IMG/VR virus record: IMGVR_UViG_3300021057_000014
Span: 1 to 50,866 of that record
DNA length: 50,866 bases
Direction: 5' to 3' (one strand)
DNA from: a virus
Shown here: piece by piece, positions 31,137 through 37,972 of the stretch
Layout of the letters: each line of letters begins with the position of its first letter
Position numbering within the stretch: the first letter of the stretch is position 1
Notes under the pieces: generated by a model
Seen by the model: only the letters and a program-made list of their open reading frames with translations
Database searches by the model: none
What the model was told of the DNA's origin: nothing
Program-made: the position numbers and the translations under genes

Positions 31137-31447
31137 TTCCTTGCCTCGATCTTCCCCTCCCGCACCAACTCCTCGCAGAGGGCTACCGCCTCCGCAAGCC
31201 CGATCTCCAGCTCCTGCGCGATGTCCATTTGGTCAGCGCCGGGCTTGGTATCGAGGAAGACTTTAATCCGCAGCTTGAGCAGGTCTTTGCGGTAGCGGTC
31301 GCGCTCAGATGCAAGCCTCTTCAGCATCTTGTCCTGCCCCCACATCCCGTCGAGCGTCTCGCAGAGGATGCAGTATATGCCCTTGTCAGCTTCAGCCACC
31401 TCGGCCAAGCTCATGCAGTGGCCGCACTTCATCTGTTCGCAAGGCAT
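31133..31447 (-). CDS. Zinc-ribbon plus helical protein, 104 aa
   Basis: From ATG 31447. MPCEQMKCGHCMSLAEVAEA and YCILCETLDGMWGQDKML give CxxxxCxxC...CxxC, a zinc ribbon. It is followed by KRLASERDRYRKDLLKLRIK, sharing the ERDRYR element of its neighbours, and a helical C-terminus EIGLAEAVALCEELVREG. GGAGGGG precedes the start. Possibly a modular mix of local small genes. Confidence 0.6.
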   Translation of the reverse strand: MPCEQMKCGHCMSLAEVAEADKGIYCILCETLDGMWGQDKMLKRLASERDRYRKDLLKLRIKVFLDTKPGADQMDIAQELEIGLAEAVALCEELVREGKIEARK

Positions 31448-31449
31448 CG

Positions 31450-31623
31450 TTACTTCCCCTCCAGAGCTTCCTGCGCCAGACGGAGGGCTTCGCAAATCCT
31501 CTCTTCCCAATCATGGTCTCTCCCAAGAGCGTTAGCGTTGAGAATGCCCTTCAGCGCGTCCCGGTAGCGGTCGCGCTCGGCCTTGAGGGCATTGATCTGC
31601 TCCATCACTCCGTCGCTGATCAT
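31450..31623 (-). CDS. Small coiled-coil protein, 57 aa (ERDRYR family)
   Basis: Too short for many gene callers. MISDGVMEQINALKAERDRY, then RDALKGILNANALGRDHDWE and CEALRLAQEALEGK. It is a paralogue of the 30918-31136 product. The shared DNA includes CTCCAGAGCTT and CCGGTAGCGGTC blocks. Its start overlaps the stop of a 36-codon frame (ATGA) upstream. Confidence 0.55.
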   Translation of the reverse strand: MISDGVMEQINALKAERDRYRDALKGILNANALGRDHDWEERICEALRLAQEALEGK

Positions 31624-31730
31624 TTGTGTCCTTCCTCAGTCACACGATATGGGCGGCAGCTCGTGGCGTCGGGGCTGAAAGCCGGGTTGATGCAAGGACA
31701 GGGGAGGGGGTCGCAGACTACCCACAGCAT
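31620..31730 (-). CDS. Possible Cys-rich peptide, 36 aa
   Basis: MLWVVCDPLPCPCINPAFSP followed by DATSCRPYRVTEEGHK. Four Cys in 36 residues and a TGA that overlaps the next ATG support it, but the frame overlaps another candidate (31636-31794) and only one of the two may be real. No function can be proposed. Confidence 0.35.
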   Translation of the reverse strand: MLWVVCDPLPCPCINPAFSPDATSCRPYRVTEEGHK

Positions 31731-31794
31731 GACCGGCGTTCTGCTTACCAACCACCACGAGCCCGTTGATCTGCGCAACGTTGCCGCCCTTCAT
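31636..31794 (-). CDS. Possible peptide, 52 aa, coupled to the gene upstream
   Basis: Begins at ATG 31794, which overlaps the TGA of the membrane protein gene. MKGGNVAQINGLVVVGKQNA then a Pro/His-rich tail. It competes with the 31620-31730 frame. The stop-start overlap is the only support. Confidence 0.3.
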   Translation of the reverse strand: MKGGNVAQINGLVVVGKQNAGHAVGSLRPPPLSLHQPGFQPRRHELPPISCD

Positions 31795-32000
31795 CTTTCT
31801 TGGCATTCATGCACCGGACGAGGATCTTTGCTGTCAATGTGTCCATGCAGGACTCCCCACCGCCAGAAGGCGCACACTCCGCACTGATCCGGGAAACGGT
31901 CAACAAACTCCTCCAGCGTCTTCTTAGCCCAACGACGTTGCAGGAAATCCACCAGGACAATCACCGCGAAGAACGCCACACCCAGCCAAATCAAAACCAT
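31791..32000 (-). CDS. Membrane-anchored Cys-containing protein, 69 aa
   Basis: MVLIWLGVAFFAVIVLVDFL is an N-terminal membrane helix. It is followed by QRRWAKKTLEEFVDRFPDQC and GVCAFWRWGVLHGHIDSKDP, with CxxC and His residues. GAGGAGAGCAGGGAAAG precedes the ATG. It may sit in the inner membrane with a small metal-binding cytoplasmic part. Function unknown. Confidence 0.6.
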   Translation of the reverse strand: MVLIWLGVAFFAVIVLVDFLQRRWAKKTLEEFVDRFPDQCGVCAFWRWGVLHGHIDSKDPRPVHECQER

Positions 32001-32022
32001 CTTTCCCTGCTCTCCTCCGGCG

Positions 32023-32205
32023 TCATGCCTTCCGCCCTCCGCTGGGCTTGCGGGCTTTCTTCATGCCCTTCTCTAGGGCTGCGAGTGTTTCGCTGGCGGT
32101 CCCTAACCAAGCCATAGCGGCCCAGAAATACCAGTCAGCCCTTCGAATCTGCTGACGCGCCAGCCTAAGCGCCTCTCGTTGCGCCTTGGTCATGACTTGC
32201 CCCAA
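32023..32205 (-). CDS. Small helical protein, 60 aa
   Basis: MGQVMTKAQREALRLARQQI, then RRADWYFWAAMAWLGTASET, ending in a Lys/Arg-rich tail. It overlaps the end of the 133-residue gene by 16 bases. It could be membrane-associated through the aromatic WYFWAAMAWLG segment. Not recognised. Confidence 0.55.
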   Translation of the reverse strand: MGQVMTKAQREALRLARQQIRRADWYFWAAMAWLGTASETLAALEKGMKKARKPSGGRKA

Positions 32206-32591
32206 TGTTTCTCGCGGAGATAGTATCTCTCACGAAGATTCGTTCCCCATTCCCGCCAATCAACACCCCTGATGATCCACTGTGCCTTCTTCCTCAACCT
32301 CTCAACATCTCTCGGGAATTTCTTAGCCCCGTTAATACGGACCACGCGCTCGCCGTTCTTCAGGGCGTCAGCGACCATAACCTCATGCGCGCGTAGGTTG
32401 AAGATGAGGTTCTCAACGGCCCTCATGGGGGTATGACCCTGGGCAACGTGATAGGTCGTGATGTCAGCGGCGATCCAATTGCAACTAACCTCTCCAGGCT
32501 CCCTCCGACCTCGCCTCCAGAGGCGACCGCACTCTTTGAAAATTGCGATGTCAATCTTCCGAGCGGAACGCCAGATAATTGCCTTGGTCAT
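32190..32591 (-). CDS. Hypothetical basic protein, 133 aa
   Basis: MTKAIIWRSARKIDIAIFKE, CNWIAADITTYHVAQGHTPM, RAVENLIFNLRAHEVMVADA and many Arg/Lys/Trp residues towards the end (QWIIRGVDWREWGTNLRERY). Probably nucleic-acid related. No catalytic motif is evident. It follows the SH3-like gene by 65 bases. Confidence 0.55.
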   Translation of the reverse strand: MTKAIIWRSARKIDIAIFKECGRLWRRGRREPGEVSCNWIAADITTYHVAQGHTPMRAVENLIFNLRAHEVMVADALKNGERVVRINGAKKFPRDVERLRKKAQWIIRGVDWREWGTNLRERYYLREKHWGKS

Positions 32592-32656
32592 GCCCGCCCT
32601 CCGCTCGTCATAGCCGGTGCCACCCCTCCGCTACCGCTGCGCCTGTCCTGCACCAG

Positions 32657-32896
32657 TTACCAAATCTCTCTAGGGTCGCAGCACACGACGCCATAAGGGG
32701 CGTCGAAGTCCACCCAGATGTATCCGTTCGACTCGCCCTCCACGACCCCAATTGCCCCTCGCGGGACTGCGGGGACGTTCGATAGCGGGCTCTGCTCAAT
32801 CCGGCACATGGCCGTCACCTTGTCACCCACGCCGACACTTCTGCGCCCGAAAAGCCCTTGCAAGAGCATCCTTAGCGCCAACTCGTGTTCGTTCAT
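32657..32896 (-). CDS. Small SH3/KOW-like protein, 79 aa
   Basis: MNEHELALRMLLQGLFGRRS is helical. VGVGDKVTAMCRIEQSPLSN, VPRGAIGVVEGESNGYIWVD and FDAPYGVVCCDPREIW form a beta barrel pattern like a KOW or SH3 domain (GDKV...RGAIGVVEG). Such domains bind RNA or protein. Possibly a transcription-related factor. Confidence 0.55.
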   Translation of the reverse strand: MNEHELALRMLLQGLFGRRSVGVGDKVTAMCRIEQSPLSNVPAVPRGAIGVVEGESNGYIWVDFDAPYGVVCCDPREIW

Positions 32897-32928
32897 GGCC
32901 TTTCTCCCATCCGTCCCTACAACACGTC

Positions 32929-32976
32929 GGGTCCTCCCTTGAGGACCCCCCGGAGCCAGCCCCGCGCGGGGGCTGG
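32929..32976 (-). terminator. Two stacked GC hairpins after the 119-aa gene
   Basis: GGGTCCTC (32929-32936) pairs with GAGGACCC (32941-32948), and CCAGCCCC (32956-32963) pairs with GGGGCTGG (32969-32976). Both stems are 8 bp. They separate the operator-controlled 119-residue gene from the genes downstream. There is no T run, so readthrough or antitermination is likely. Confidence 0.6.
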
Positions 32977-32986
32977 TTGCCGGGAG

Positions 32987-33346
32987 CTACAGCCCCACCA
33001 CCGCAAGATCATTCGCGTAGATGGAGATTTCACCCATCGACCGGCGTCCATTTGCCGCCTCCGGGAACGCCCGGACGATCAACGCATACTCCTGCTCGTA
33101 GTTCGCCTCGATATACTCCCCGACCACTCTGGAACGCTCGTCGCCGCTCGGCATGGCATCCATCCATCCGGGGAGGCGGCGGGAGCCGATCTCGCCGTAC
33201 CACTTGCCGTCAATGGTCGTGATCGTGGAATGAGCGCCCATGATGCTCGAAGGCTCATAGGCCCGGTAGCACCAGAGGTCCGTCGTGATGATGTTGTACC
33301 GCTTGACCACCACCCCACCCTCCAGGCTCCGCGTTTCGTTCTCCAT
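32987..33346 (-). CDS. Hypothetical early protein, 119 aa
   Basis: AAAGGAGATAGAG lies before the ATG, the same leader as the plus-strand operator genes. MENETRSLEGGVVVKRYNII, MGAHSTITTIDGKWYGEIGS, and EYIEANYEQEYALIVRAFPE are visible. It is soluble and acidic. It is the first gene after the strong promoter at 33389-33417, so it is probably made early and under repression. Not recognised. Confidence 0.65.
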   Translation of the reverse strand: MENETRSLEGGVVVKRYNIITTDLWCYRAYEPSSIMGAHSTITTIDGKWYGEIGSRRLPGWMDAMPSGDERSRVVGEYIEANYEQEYALIVRAFPEAANGRRSMGEISIYANDLAVVGL

Positions 33347-33388
33347 CTCTATCTCCTTTCCGCTTTCCGTAACACTCATCACACTCAT

Positions 33389-33417
33389 ATAATACCTAAT
33401 GACATTAGGAATGTCAA
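33389..33417 (-). promoter_or_regulatory. Early promoter with operator palindrome in the spacer
   Basis: Minus-strand TTGACA (33417-33412), a 17-bp spacer and TATTAT (33394-33389). CCTAATGACATTAGG (33395-33409) is a palindrome with 7-bp arms filling the spacer. The design is that of the promoters at 21767 and 22421 but with a different operator sequence, so a different repressor probably acts here. Confidence 0.85.
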
Positions 33418-33446
33418 GCGGAAAAGAGAAAGAAAAATAAAATATT

Positions 33447-33478
33447 CCTAATGACATTTGCTCCCGCCCGTGTATACT
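33447..33478 (+). promoter_or_regulatory. Divergent promoter with a second operator copy
   Basis: ATGACA (33451-33456), a 16-bp spacer and TATACT (33473-33478). CCTAATGACATT (33447-33458) repeats the first 12 bases of the 15-bp operator at 33395, over the -35 element. The predicted transcript start lies at about 33485, the ATG of the zinc-ribbon gene, so the message is probably leaderless. Confidence 0.65.
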
Positions 33479-33484
33479 CTCGGT

Positions 33485-33646
33485 ATGCCGAAGTGCGCGA
33501 ATCCCCGATGCGAGGCGAGCTTCACCGCCTCCAAGCCCTACCCGCCTCAACGGTACTGTTCCCGATCCTGCGGGAACCGCGCCCGCGTCTACGCTTGGTA
33601 CAACCGGCATCAGCGCCGGAAGCAGAAAAAACACAAGCGCGCGTGA
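33485..33646 (+). CDS. Small zinc-ribbon protein, 53 aa, probably leaderless
   Basis: MPKCANPRCEASFTASKPYP followed by QRYCSRSCGNRARVYAWYNR. CANPRC and CSRSC are the two metal pairs, and a very basic tail (HQRRKQKKHKRA) follows. It is one of three such genes here. Only 6 bases separate the -10 hexamer from ATG and no Shine-Dalgarno is seen. A DNA- or RNA-binding role is likely, and possibly regulation of the divergent early transcript. Confidence 0.65.
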   Translation: MPKCANPRCEASFTASKPYPPQRYCSRSCGNRARVYAWYNRHQRRKQKKHKRA

Positions 33647-33651
33647 GCCGC

Positions 33652-33987
33652 TCATAGCAATTCCAACTGCCCGAAACTCTCTCCAGGGCCAGACAGGTAC
33701 ACCGCCGCGCTACGCCCGCTCCGGGTCTTTCTGCGGAACGGCGCTTGATGGATTCTGGCCTCCTCCTTGAGTTCGCTGACGCGCGCCGAGGCCGTCTGGT
33801 GTCGGATGTTGAGCGCAGCCTCGATCTCGTCGCACGTCGCGCCGGACATTCCCTGGCGCTCGATGTACGTCTCGATCTCGAATTTCAGCATCGTTTTCAC
33901 GCCGACCGAAAGGGAGATATTCGCCGCCTCGCTCTCGGGATTGCCGCCGTGCTTGTTGCGGCAGATGTCGGGCGGGTCTTTTCTCAT
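33652..33987 (-). CDS. Winged-helix DNA-binding protein, 111 aa
   Basis: MRKDPPDICRNKHGGNPESE and AANISL form an N-terminal segment seen in many phage proteins. FEIETYIERQGMSGATCDEI, EAALNIRHQTASARVSELKE form a helix-turn-helix, and RRKTRSGRSAAVYLSG is the wing. The ATG overlaps the TGA of the 62-residue gene (ATGA). It ends 6 bases from the convergent zinc-ribbon gene. It is a candidate repressor or replication accessory factor. Confidence 0.65.
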   Translation of the reverse strand: MRKDPPDICRNKHGGNPESEAANISLSVGVKTMLKFEIETYIERQGMSGATCDEIEAALNIRHQTASARVSELKEEARIHQAPFRRKTRSGRSAAVYLSGPGESFGQLELL

Positions 33988-34172
33988 ACGCTTTCCTTCT
34001 CCATCAGCACGAAGGCGCGCCGCAGGAGTCCCTGCAACTCCGCGAACGCCCGAGCGTGTAGGCCCAGGAGTTCGGCGGGCTTCCCCGTGGCCTTGTCGAT
34101 CACCGTACCCATGCCCCCTCCCGCCAGGAGGTACAGCCCGAACCGATCCGTCTCCAGGTCGAACTCTCTCAC
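33984..34172 (-). CDS. Hypothetical protein, 62 aa
   Basis: MREFDLETDRFGLYLLAGGG, MGTVIDKATGKPAELLGLHA, then RAFAELQGLLRRAFVLMEKE. A small helical protein overlapped at both ends by the helicase and winged-helix genes (ATGA junctions). Possibly a helicase partner. No recognised family. Confidence 0.55.
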   Translation of the reverse strand: MREFDLETDRFGLYLLAGGGMGTVIDKATGKPAELLGLHARAFAELQGLLRRAFVLMEKESV

Positions 34173-35524
34173 CTCAGCACCTCCTCTTTAACCACCCGCT
34201 CCCCGAAACTCCCGTCCGGGCGCACTTCGTGGAAGCGTCCGGCGGGCTTGTCGAACATGAGATCCATCTCGAAAATCTGACCGTTTCGATTCTTGGCGAT
34301 GGTGAGGACGCGCGGCTCGACCCGCTTGTATTCCTCGTCCCGCTCCCGCCGCCAGAGGAACACCACGTTATCGGCGTCTTGTTCAATGGCCCCGGAGTCC
34401 CGGAGATCCGCGAGCCTTGGCCGGTCGTGTTCGCTCGACGTCCCGCGCTTCTCCACCTCGCGGTTTAGCTGGGCGAGGAGGAGGATCGGTACCCTCCGCT
34501 CGAGGGCCAACTGCTTGAGCGCCCGCGTCGTGGACGCGAGGGAGAGATCGTTCCGCTCGGCCTTCTCGTGCTTCATGAGGCCCAAGTAGTCGATCACGAC
34601 GGACGCCACGCGCGGCTGGGTCGCCTGGGCATGGGCAACAGCGATAGACACGTTGAGCGCCGAGACGCTTGAACTCGGATGGATCAATATGGGCTTCTGC
34701 GCCACCTCTCCCGCCGCAAGCGTGATCCGCGACATGGCGTCGTCGTCCACCCGCTCCCGCCGCCAGTCGTCGAAGGGCACCCGTGCCAGTTCGCAGACGA
34801 ATTGCTGGGTCAAGACCTTGGGCGTGACTTCGAGGGAGAACACCACCACCGCCCCCTGTTCGGCGGCGACGGAGACGAGCTGCCGCATGAAGGTCGATTT
34901 CCCGCTCCCAGGGCGTCCCGCCAGGATCGTCACCTCTCCGGGCTCGAAGAGGTTGATCGCGCTGTCGAGGCGCGAGAGCTTGGTCACGACGGCGTAATCG
35001 CTCCGCTTCTGGGGCTCCATCGCCTCCCAGACGATCTCGGAGACCGGGACGAGTCCGCGCTGCCCCTCCCGCTCCGCGAGCGCCGCGACCAAGCGCCCCA
35101 CGATTCCCGCCGCGTCGAGCTTCCCTTCCGCCGGGGCCGCGACCTCCCGCTGGAGGTCCCCGAGCGCCGCCGCGACCTTGCGGCGCGTATGGAACTCCTG
35201 GACGTCCTGGGCGAACTTCACCGCCCCGGCGAGATCCGGACAGGTCTCCATGAGGACGCCGAGGTATTCGACGCCACCGGCCTTGACCAGCTCCCCGCGC
35301 CGCCGGAGTTCGACGATGACCTCCAAGGCCCCGAAGGCGCTTCCCTTGGCAAAGAGGTCGTAGAGCGCGCGGTAGATGGTCTGGTGGCGCTCGTCGGCCA
35401 GCATCTCGGCCCGGACAGCCTGGACCACCTCCGCGCGCCCCGCCTCCGTCTGGATGAGCGCCCCGAGGAGCGCCGCTTCGCTCTCGACGGAGGAAATGGC
35501 GTTAGATTTTGGGGATTGCAGCAT
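34169..35524 (-). CDS. dnaB: Replicative DNA helicase (DnaB-like)
   Basis: A 451-residue protein. The N-terminal helical domain begins with SSVESEAALLGALIQTEAGR. The RecA-like domain has Walker A in VTILAGRPGSGKSTFMRQLV (residues about 205-220), QGAVVVFSLEVTPKVLTQQF, Walker B in PRVASVVIDYLGLMKHEKAE, and LLLAQLNREVEKRGTSSEHD, RPRLADLRDSGAIEQDADNV. These are the DnaB motifs H1-H4 in order. It unwinds DNA at the phage fork. It follows the initiator gene (23-base overlap), as in lambda O-P-like layouts. Confidence 0.93.
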   Translation of the reverse strand: MLQSPKSNAISSVESEAALLGALIQTEAGRAEVVQAVRAEMLADERHQTIYRALYDLFAKGSAFGALEVIVELRRRGELVKAGGVEYLGVLMETCPDLAGAVKFAQDVQEFHTRRKVAAALGDLQREVAAPAEGKLDAAGIVGRLVAALAEREGQRGLVPVSEIVWEAMEPQKRSDYAVVTKLSRLDSAINLFEPGEVTILAGRPGSGKSTFMRQLVSVAAEQGAVVVFSLEVTPKVLTQQFVCELARVPFDDWRRERVDDDAMSRITLAAGEVAQKPILIHPSSSVSALNVSIAVAHAQATQPRVASVVIDYLGLMKHEKAERNDLSLASTTRALKQLALERRVPILLLAQLNREVEKRGTSSEHDRPRLADLRDSGAIEQDADNVVFLWRRERDEEYKRVEPRVLTIAKNRNGQIFEMDLMFDKPAGRFHEVRPDGSFGERVVKEEVLR

Positions 35525-36293
35525 CTCTTCTCCTCACAAACTCGGCGTCGTCCTGCTTCTCCCTGCTCGGGCAGAACGGGTCGATGAATTCCCAGATCTT
35601 CTTGCCCCCGCACGAGGCCGCGCTCATGGAAGCCTCGTCGATGGCCCGGAGGGAGGCTCCACGGGCGACAGCGGCTCTGATGTGGGCCTCCCCGCGCTCC
35701 AGGCTGATCGGACATCCCCCGTTCCGGTTGAACTGGGTGACGATCCGAGCTTCCGGGGTCAGGCCGGGAAGGATAGGGGCTTTTTCCACCGGCGCGGGCG
35801 CGCCTTCTTCCCCTTCTTCTCTTTCTTCTAATTCTTCTCTTTCTTGTTTGTTGTTAGGTGCCTGTTGGGTTGCTGTTAGGCTCCTGTTGGGTGCCTGTTG
35901 GTTGCCTGTTAGATTTCGTGTTAGGTCGGAGGCTCTGGAATCGCTGTAATTCGCTAAGTTCTGGTAGAAGTCGTACTTAGGAATGGTATAGAGCGTGTAG
36001 TGCCCTGTTGGCTTTCGTGTTAGAAATCCGACTTTTTCCAGATGCTTTACGGAAGTACGCGTTTTTTGGAGCGATAAACCGCAAGCCTCTGCAAAGTCCT
36101 CCCAGGACCGGACGAACTGGCCGCGCTCAATCACCATGTCCTTTGTGCCGTCAAACCACTTCTTCGGCTGCCAGTTCGCAAGGCAGATGCACGTCATGGC
36201 GACCACCCGGTCCTCGGCCCGCATGGTCCAAAGGCTGCTGTTGAGGACCGCCCGAGCCACCAGGACCGCACCATCAGGAATTTCGGCTGCCAT
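35502..36293 (-). CDS. Replication initiator / helicase-loader-like protein with internal origin
   Basis: A 263-residue protein. MAAEIPDGAVLVARAVLNSS and WQPKKWFDGTKDMVIERGQF, VRSWEDFAEACGLSLQKTRT, SVKHLEKVGFLTRKPTGHYT form an N-terminal winged-helix domain, like lambda O and phage replisome organisers. A Gln/Asn linker and a Glu-rich stretch (EREELEEREEGEEGAPAP) follow. The C-terminal part is helical and may load DnaB. The linker is encoded by tandem 11-bp iterons. It probably binds those repeats in its own gene, opens the AT-rich flank and recruits the helicase encoded next. Confidence 0.75.
   Translation of the reverse strand: MAAEIPDGAVLVARAVLNSSLWTMRAEDRVVAMTCICLANWQPKKWFDGTKDMVIERGQFVRSWEDFAEACGLSLQKTRTSVKHLEKVGFLTRKPTGHYTLYTIPKYDFYQNLANYSDSRASDLTRNLTGNQQAPNRSLTATQQAPNNKQEREELEEREEGEEGAPAPVEKAPILPGLTPEARIVTQFNRNGGCPISLERGEAHIRAAVARGASLRAIDEASMSAASCGGKKIWEFIDPFCPSREKQDDAEFVRRRDAAIPKI
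35815..36029. other. Candidate replication origin: iterons plus AT-rich polypyrimidine tract
   Basis: Five tandem 11-bp units with consensus TGTTRGGTGCC start at 35852, 35863, 35874, 35885 and 35896. Two diverged units follow at 35907 and 35919. A matching pair, TGTTGGCTTTCG plus TGTTAGAAATCC, lies at 36006 and 36018. The bases 35815-35850 are an AT-rich, almost pure pyrimidine run (polypurine on the other strand), suitable for unwinding. The arrangement inside the initiator gene mirrors phage lambda ori. Confidence 0.75.
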
Positions 36294-36816
36294 AGACCCC
36301 CCTCCCTACTCGTCCAGCCGCGCAGATCGCTATCGCCAGGGCGTCGGCCTCGTCCTCGGCGGGCATGAGTTCCATCCCGAACCACACCCGCATTCGGACT
36401 CGGACCTCGCCCTTGTCGGCGTTGCCCTTGAGGCCAATGGCTTTCTTCGCCTCGCTGGGCGCGACCTCAATGACCGGTCGGCCAGCTCGTGCGGCCCCCG
36501 CCATCGCGGCCCCCCGGCTCTCGGCGATGACGAGCGAGGTCTGCCAGCCTCGGCCCACAAAGCCGCTCTCTACAGCGACCGCGTGCGGCTTGTGCCGGGT
36601 AATGGTCTCGTGGATGGTGTTGTCTACGTGAGCGAGTCTCGCTGGCTTGTCCCGGCCTCGCAGGAAAATGGTCTCGCTCCAGACCCGCTCCATGCGGCTG
36701 CCAAAATCGTCTATGAGCGCGATCCCGATTTTCTTACTTCCCGGATCAATCGCCATGATCCGACGGACACGCCCTGGTACTTCCTCCAACTCCCTATCAT
36801 GTTGGCTGACGTACAT
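36274..36816 (-). CDS. ruvC: RuvC-like Holliday junction resolvase
   Basis: A 180-residue protein (from ATG 36816; ATG 36756 would start directly at MAIDPGSKKIG). RRIMAIDPGSKKIGIALIDD carries the first catalytic Asp, KPHAVAVESGFVGRGWQTSL the Glu, SLVIAESRGAAMAGAARAGR the helix, EVAPSEAKKAIGLKGNADKG the DNA-binding region, and AEDEADALAIAICAAGR the last acidic pair. These are the RuvC/RNase H-fold motifs in order. It resolves recombination or replication junctions before packaging. Confidence 0.88.
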   Translation of the reverse strand: MYVSQHDRELEEVPGRVRRIMAIDPGSKKIGIALIDDFGSRMERVWSETIFLRGRDKPARLAHVDNTIHETITRHKPHAVAVESGFVGRGWQTSLVIAESRGAAMAGAARAGRPVIEVAPSEAKKAIGLKGNADKGEVRVRMRVWFGMELMPAEDEADALAIAICAAGRVGRGVYGSRNS

Positions 36817-36864
36817 GGTCCCCCGGTCTCCCGGTCTCCTCTTACCCGTCCCTCTTTCCATCCC

Positions 36865-36906
36865 GCGAGGGGGCTCCTGAGCCTTTGCGGCCCCGAGCCC
36901 CCTCGC
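36865..36906 (-). terminator. 12-bp GC hairpin after the ERF-like gene
   Basis: GCGAGGGGGCTC (36865-36876) and GAGCCCCCTCGC (36895-36906) are perfect 12-base inverted repeats with an 18-base loop, in the gap between the ERF-like gene and RuvC. There is no T run. Likely attenuation or an mRNA end. Confidence 0.65.
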
Positions 36907-36913
36907 ACGCTGC

Positions 36914-37834
36914 CTAGGCTTTCGCGGTTACTTCCTGAATGTTGAGCAGGTCGTAGTAACCCTTCGCGTTTTGCTCGTAGGTCACATAGGCTTGCTTGCC
37001 CTTGAGCGACTCGGCCAGCGCGCCGTGGTTCGCGTCGAACGTGTTGAGCCACTGCTCCTCGCCACCCGCGAACCGCACCTTCACGCCGTAGCGCGTCCAG
37101 GTCTTGCCGTTCTTCTCGCCGGACTTCTCCGACACCGCCATGATGGTCGCTACTTCGAGCGTTCCCTCCGGCTCGTCGGCGGGGTCCTGGGAATCGTTGC
37201 TGACGGTGGTCGGCTCCTGGGGAGCCGGGATCGGGGTCTTCTTCATCTTCTTGGGCGCGGGAGCAGGAGCCGGGGCGGCATCGATGCCGTCCATCTCCTC
37301 GGCGGGGGTCGGCGCAAAGCCCGCCAGCACCATCACCCAGGCGTGACGGAGGCGCATCGCTTTCGCAATCGCGCGGGTCTGAGCCATCGAAGCGCGCGCG
37401 TAGAACGGACGATTACGCCAGTTCGGCTCGTCGGTGCTGACGTAGGCGTCGGCCTCGCTGACGACCTGTTTCTTGGCGTCCGTGATCCAGGCGCGCGCGT
37501 GAATGAGTTCGTTGCCGTCCGCGTCCCGCGTCACGTCCTCGATGCGCGTGTGCGGCTGCTCATTCTGCACGCGGGAGATCGTGAGCCATCCCTCGACGAA
37601 GACGTGCGCTTTGTCGCTCGCCCCGAACCGCCGGGACAAGCCCTTCTCCTCGATGATCCGCGCGACCGAGGTCGCCAGGGCCGACGCCGCCGAGAGGCTC
37701 TGGTGCTGCTCTGCGGGTGAGACAATCACGCCCCCCGGCGGGGCATCGGCCACGATCATCGTCGTGGGTTCATTTCCGTTCGCCTTCTTCTCCTCGTCCA
37801 ACGCTTGCTTCAACACGCCCAGGGTTGCGTCCAT
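36914..37834 (-). CDS. Putative ssDNA-annealing/binding recombination protein (ERF-like)
   Basis: A 306-residue protein from ATG 37834, preceded by AGGAGAAAGCAA. The N-terminal domain has SLSAASALATSVARIIEEKG, HVFVEGWLTISRVQNEQPHT and FYARASMAQTRAIAKAMRLRHAWVMVLAGF, the helix pattern seen in ERF/Rad52-like phage annealing proteins. A Pro/Ala/Lys linker (APAPAPKKMKKTPIPAPQEP) leads to a C-terminal OB-fold-like domain (TLEVATIMAVSEKSGEKNGK, YGVKVRFAGGEEQWLNTFDA). It probably binds single strands and promotes annealing with RuvC nearby. Confidence 0.6.
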   Translation of the reverse strand: MDATLGVLKQALDEEKKANGNEPTTMIVADAPPGGVIVSPAEQHQSLSAASALATSVARIIEEKGLSRRFGASDKAHVFVEGWLTISRVQNEQPHTRIEDVTRDADGNELIHARAWITDAKKQVVSEADAYVSTDEPNWRNRPFYARASMAQTRAIAKAMRLRHAWVMVLAGFAPTPAEEMDGIDAAPAPAPAPKKMKKTPIPAPQEPTTVSNDSQDPADEPEGTLEVATIMAVSEKSGEKNGKTWTRYGVKVRFAGGEEQWLNTFDANHGALAESLKGKQAYVTYEQNAKGYYDLLNIQEVTAKA

Positions 37835-37972
37835 TTGCTTTCTCCTTTCATTCAAATTTATGGGGCCGCTCCCGCTCGGCCCCGCCCCACCCCAGCTAGA
37901 GAGAGGGGAAATTTACTGGCCCGGGGGGCCGCCCGTGCGGGCGAACCCCCCAGACGTGGGAGGAACACAAGG
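37835..37972 (-). terminator. Structured intergenic region with GC hairpins, no gene
   Basis: Contains GGGGCCG/CGGCCCC, and GGGGGG CC GCCCG TG CGGGC GAA CCCCCC as a strong split stem at about 37925-37950. It also holds the Shine-Dalgarno of the ERF-like gene. No reading frame of interest. It probably acts as an intercistronic attenuator or processing site. Confidence 0.5.
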
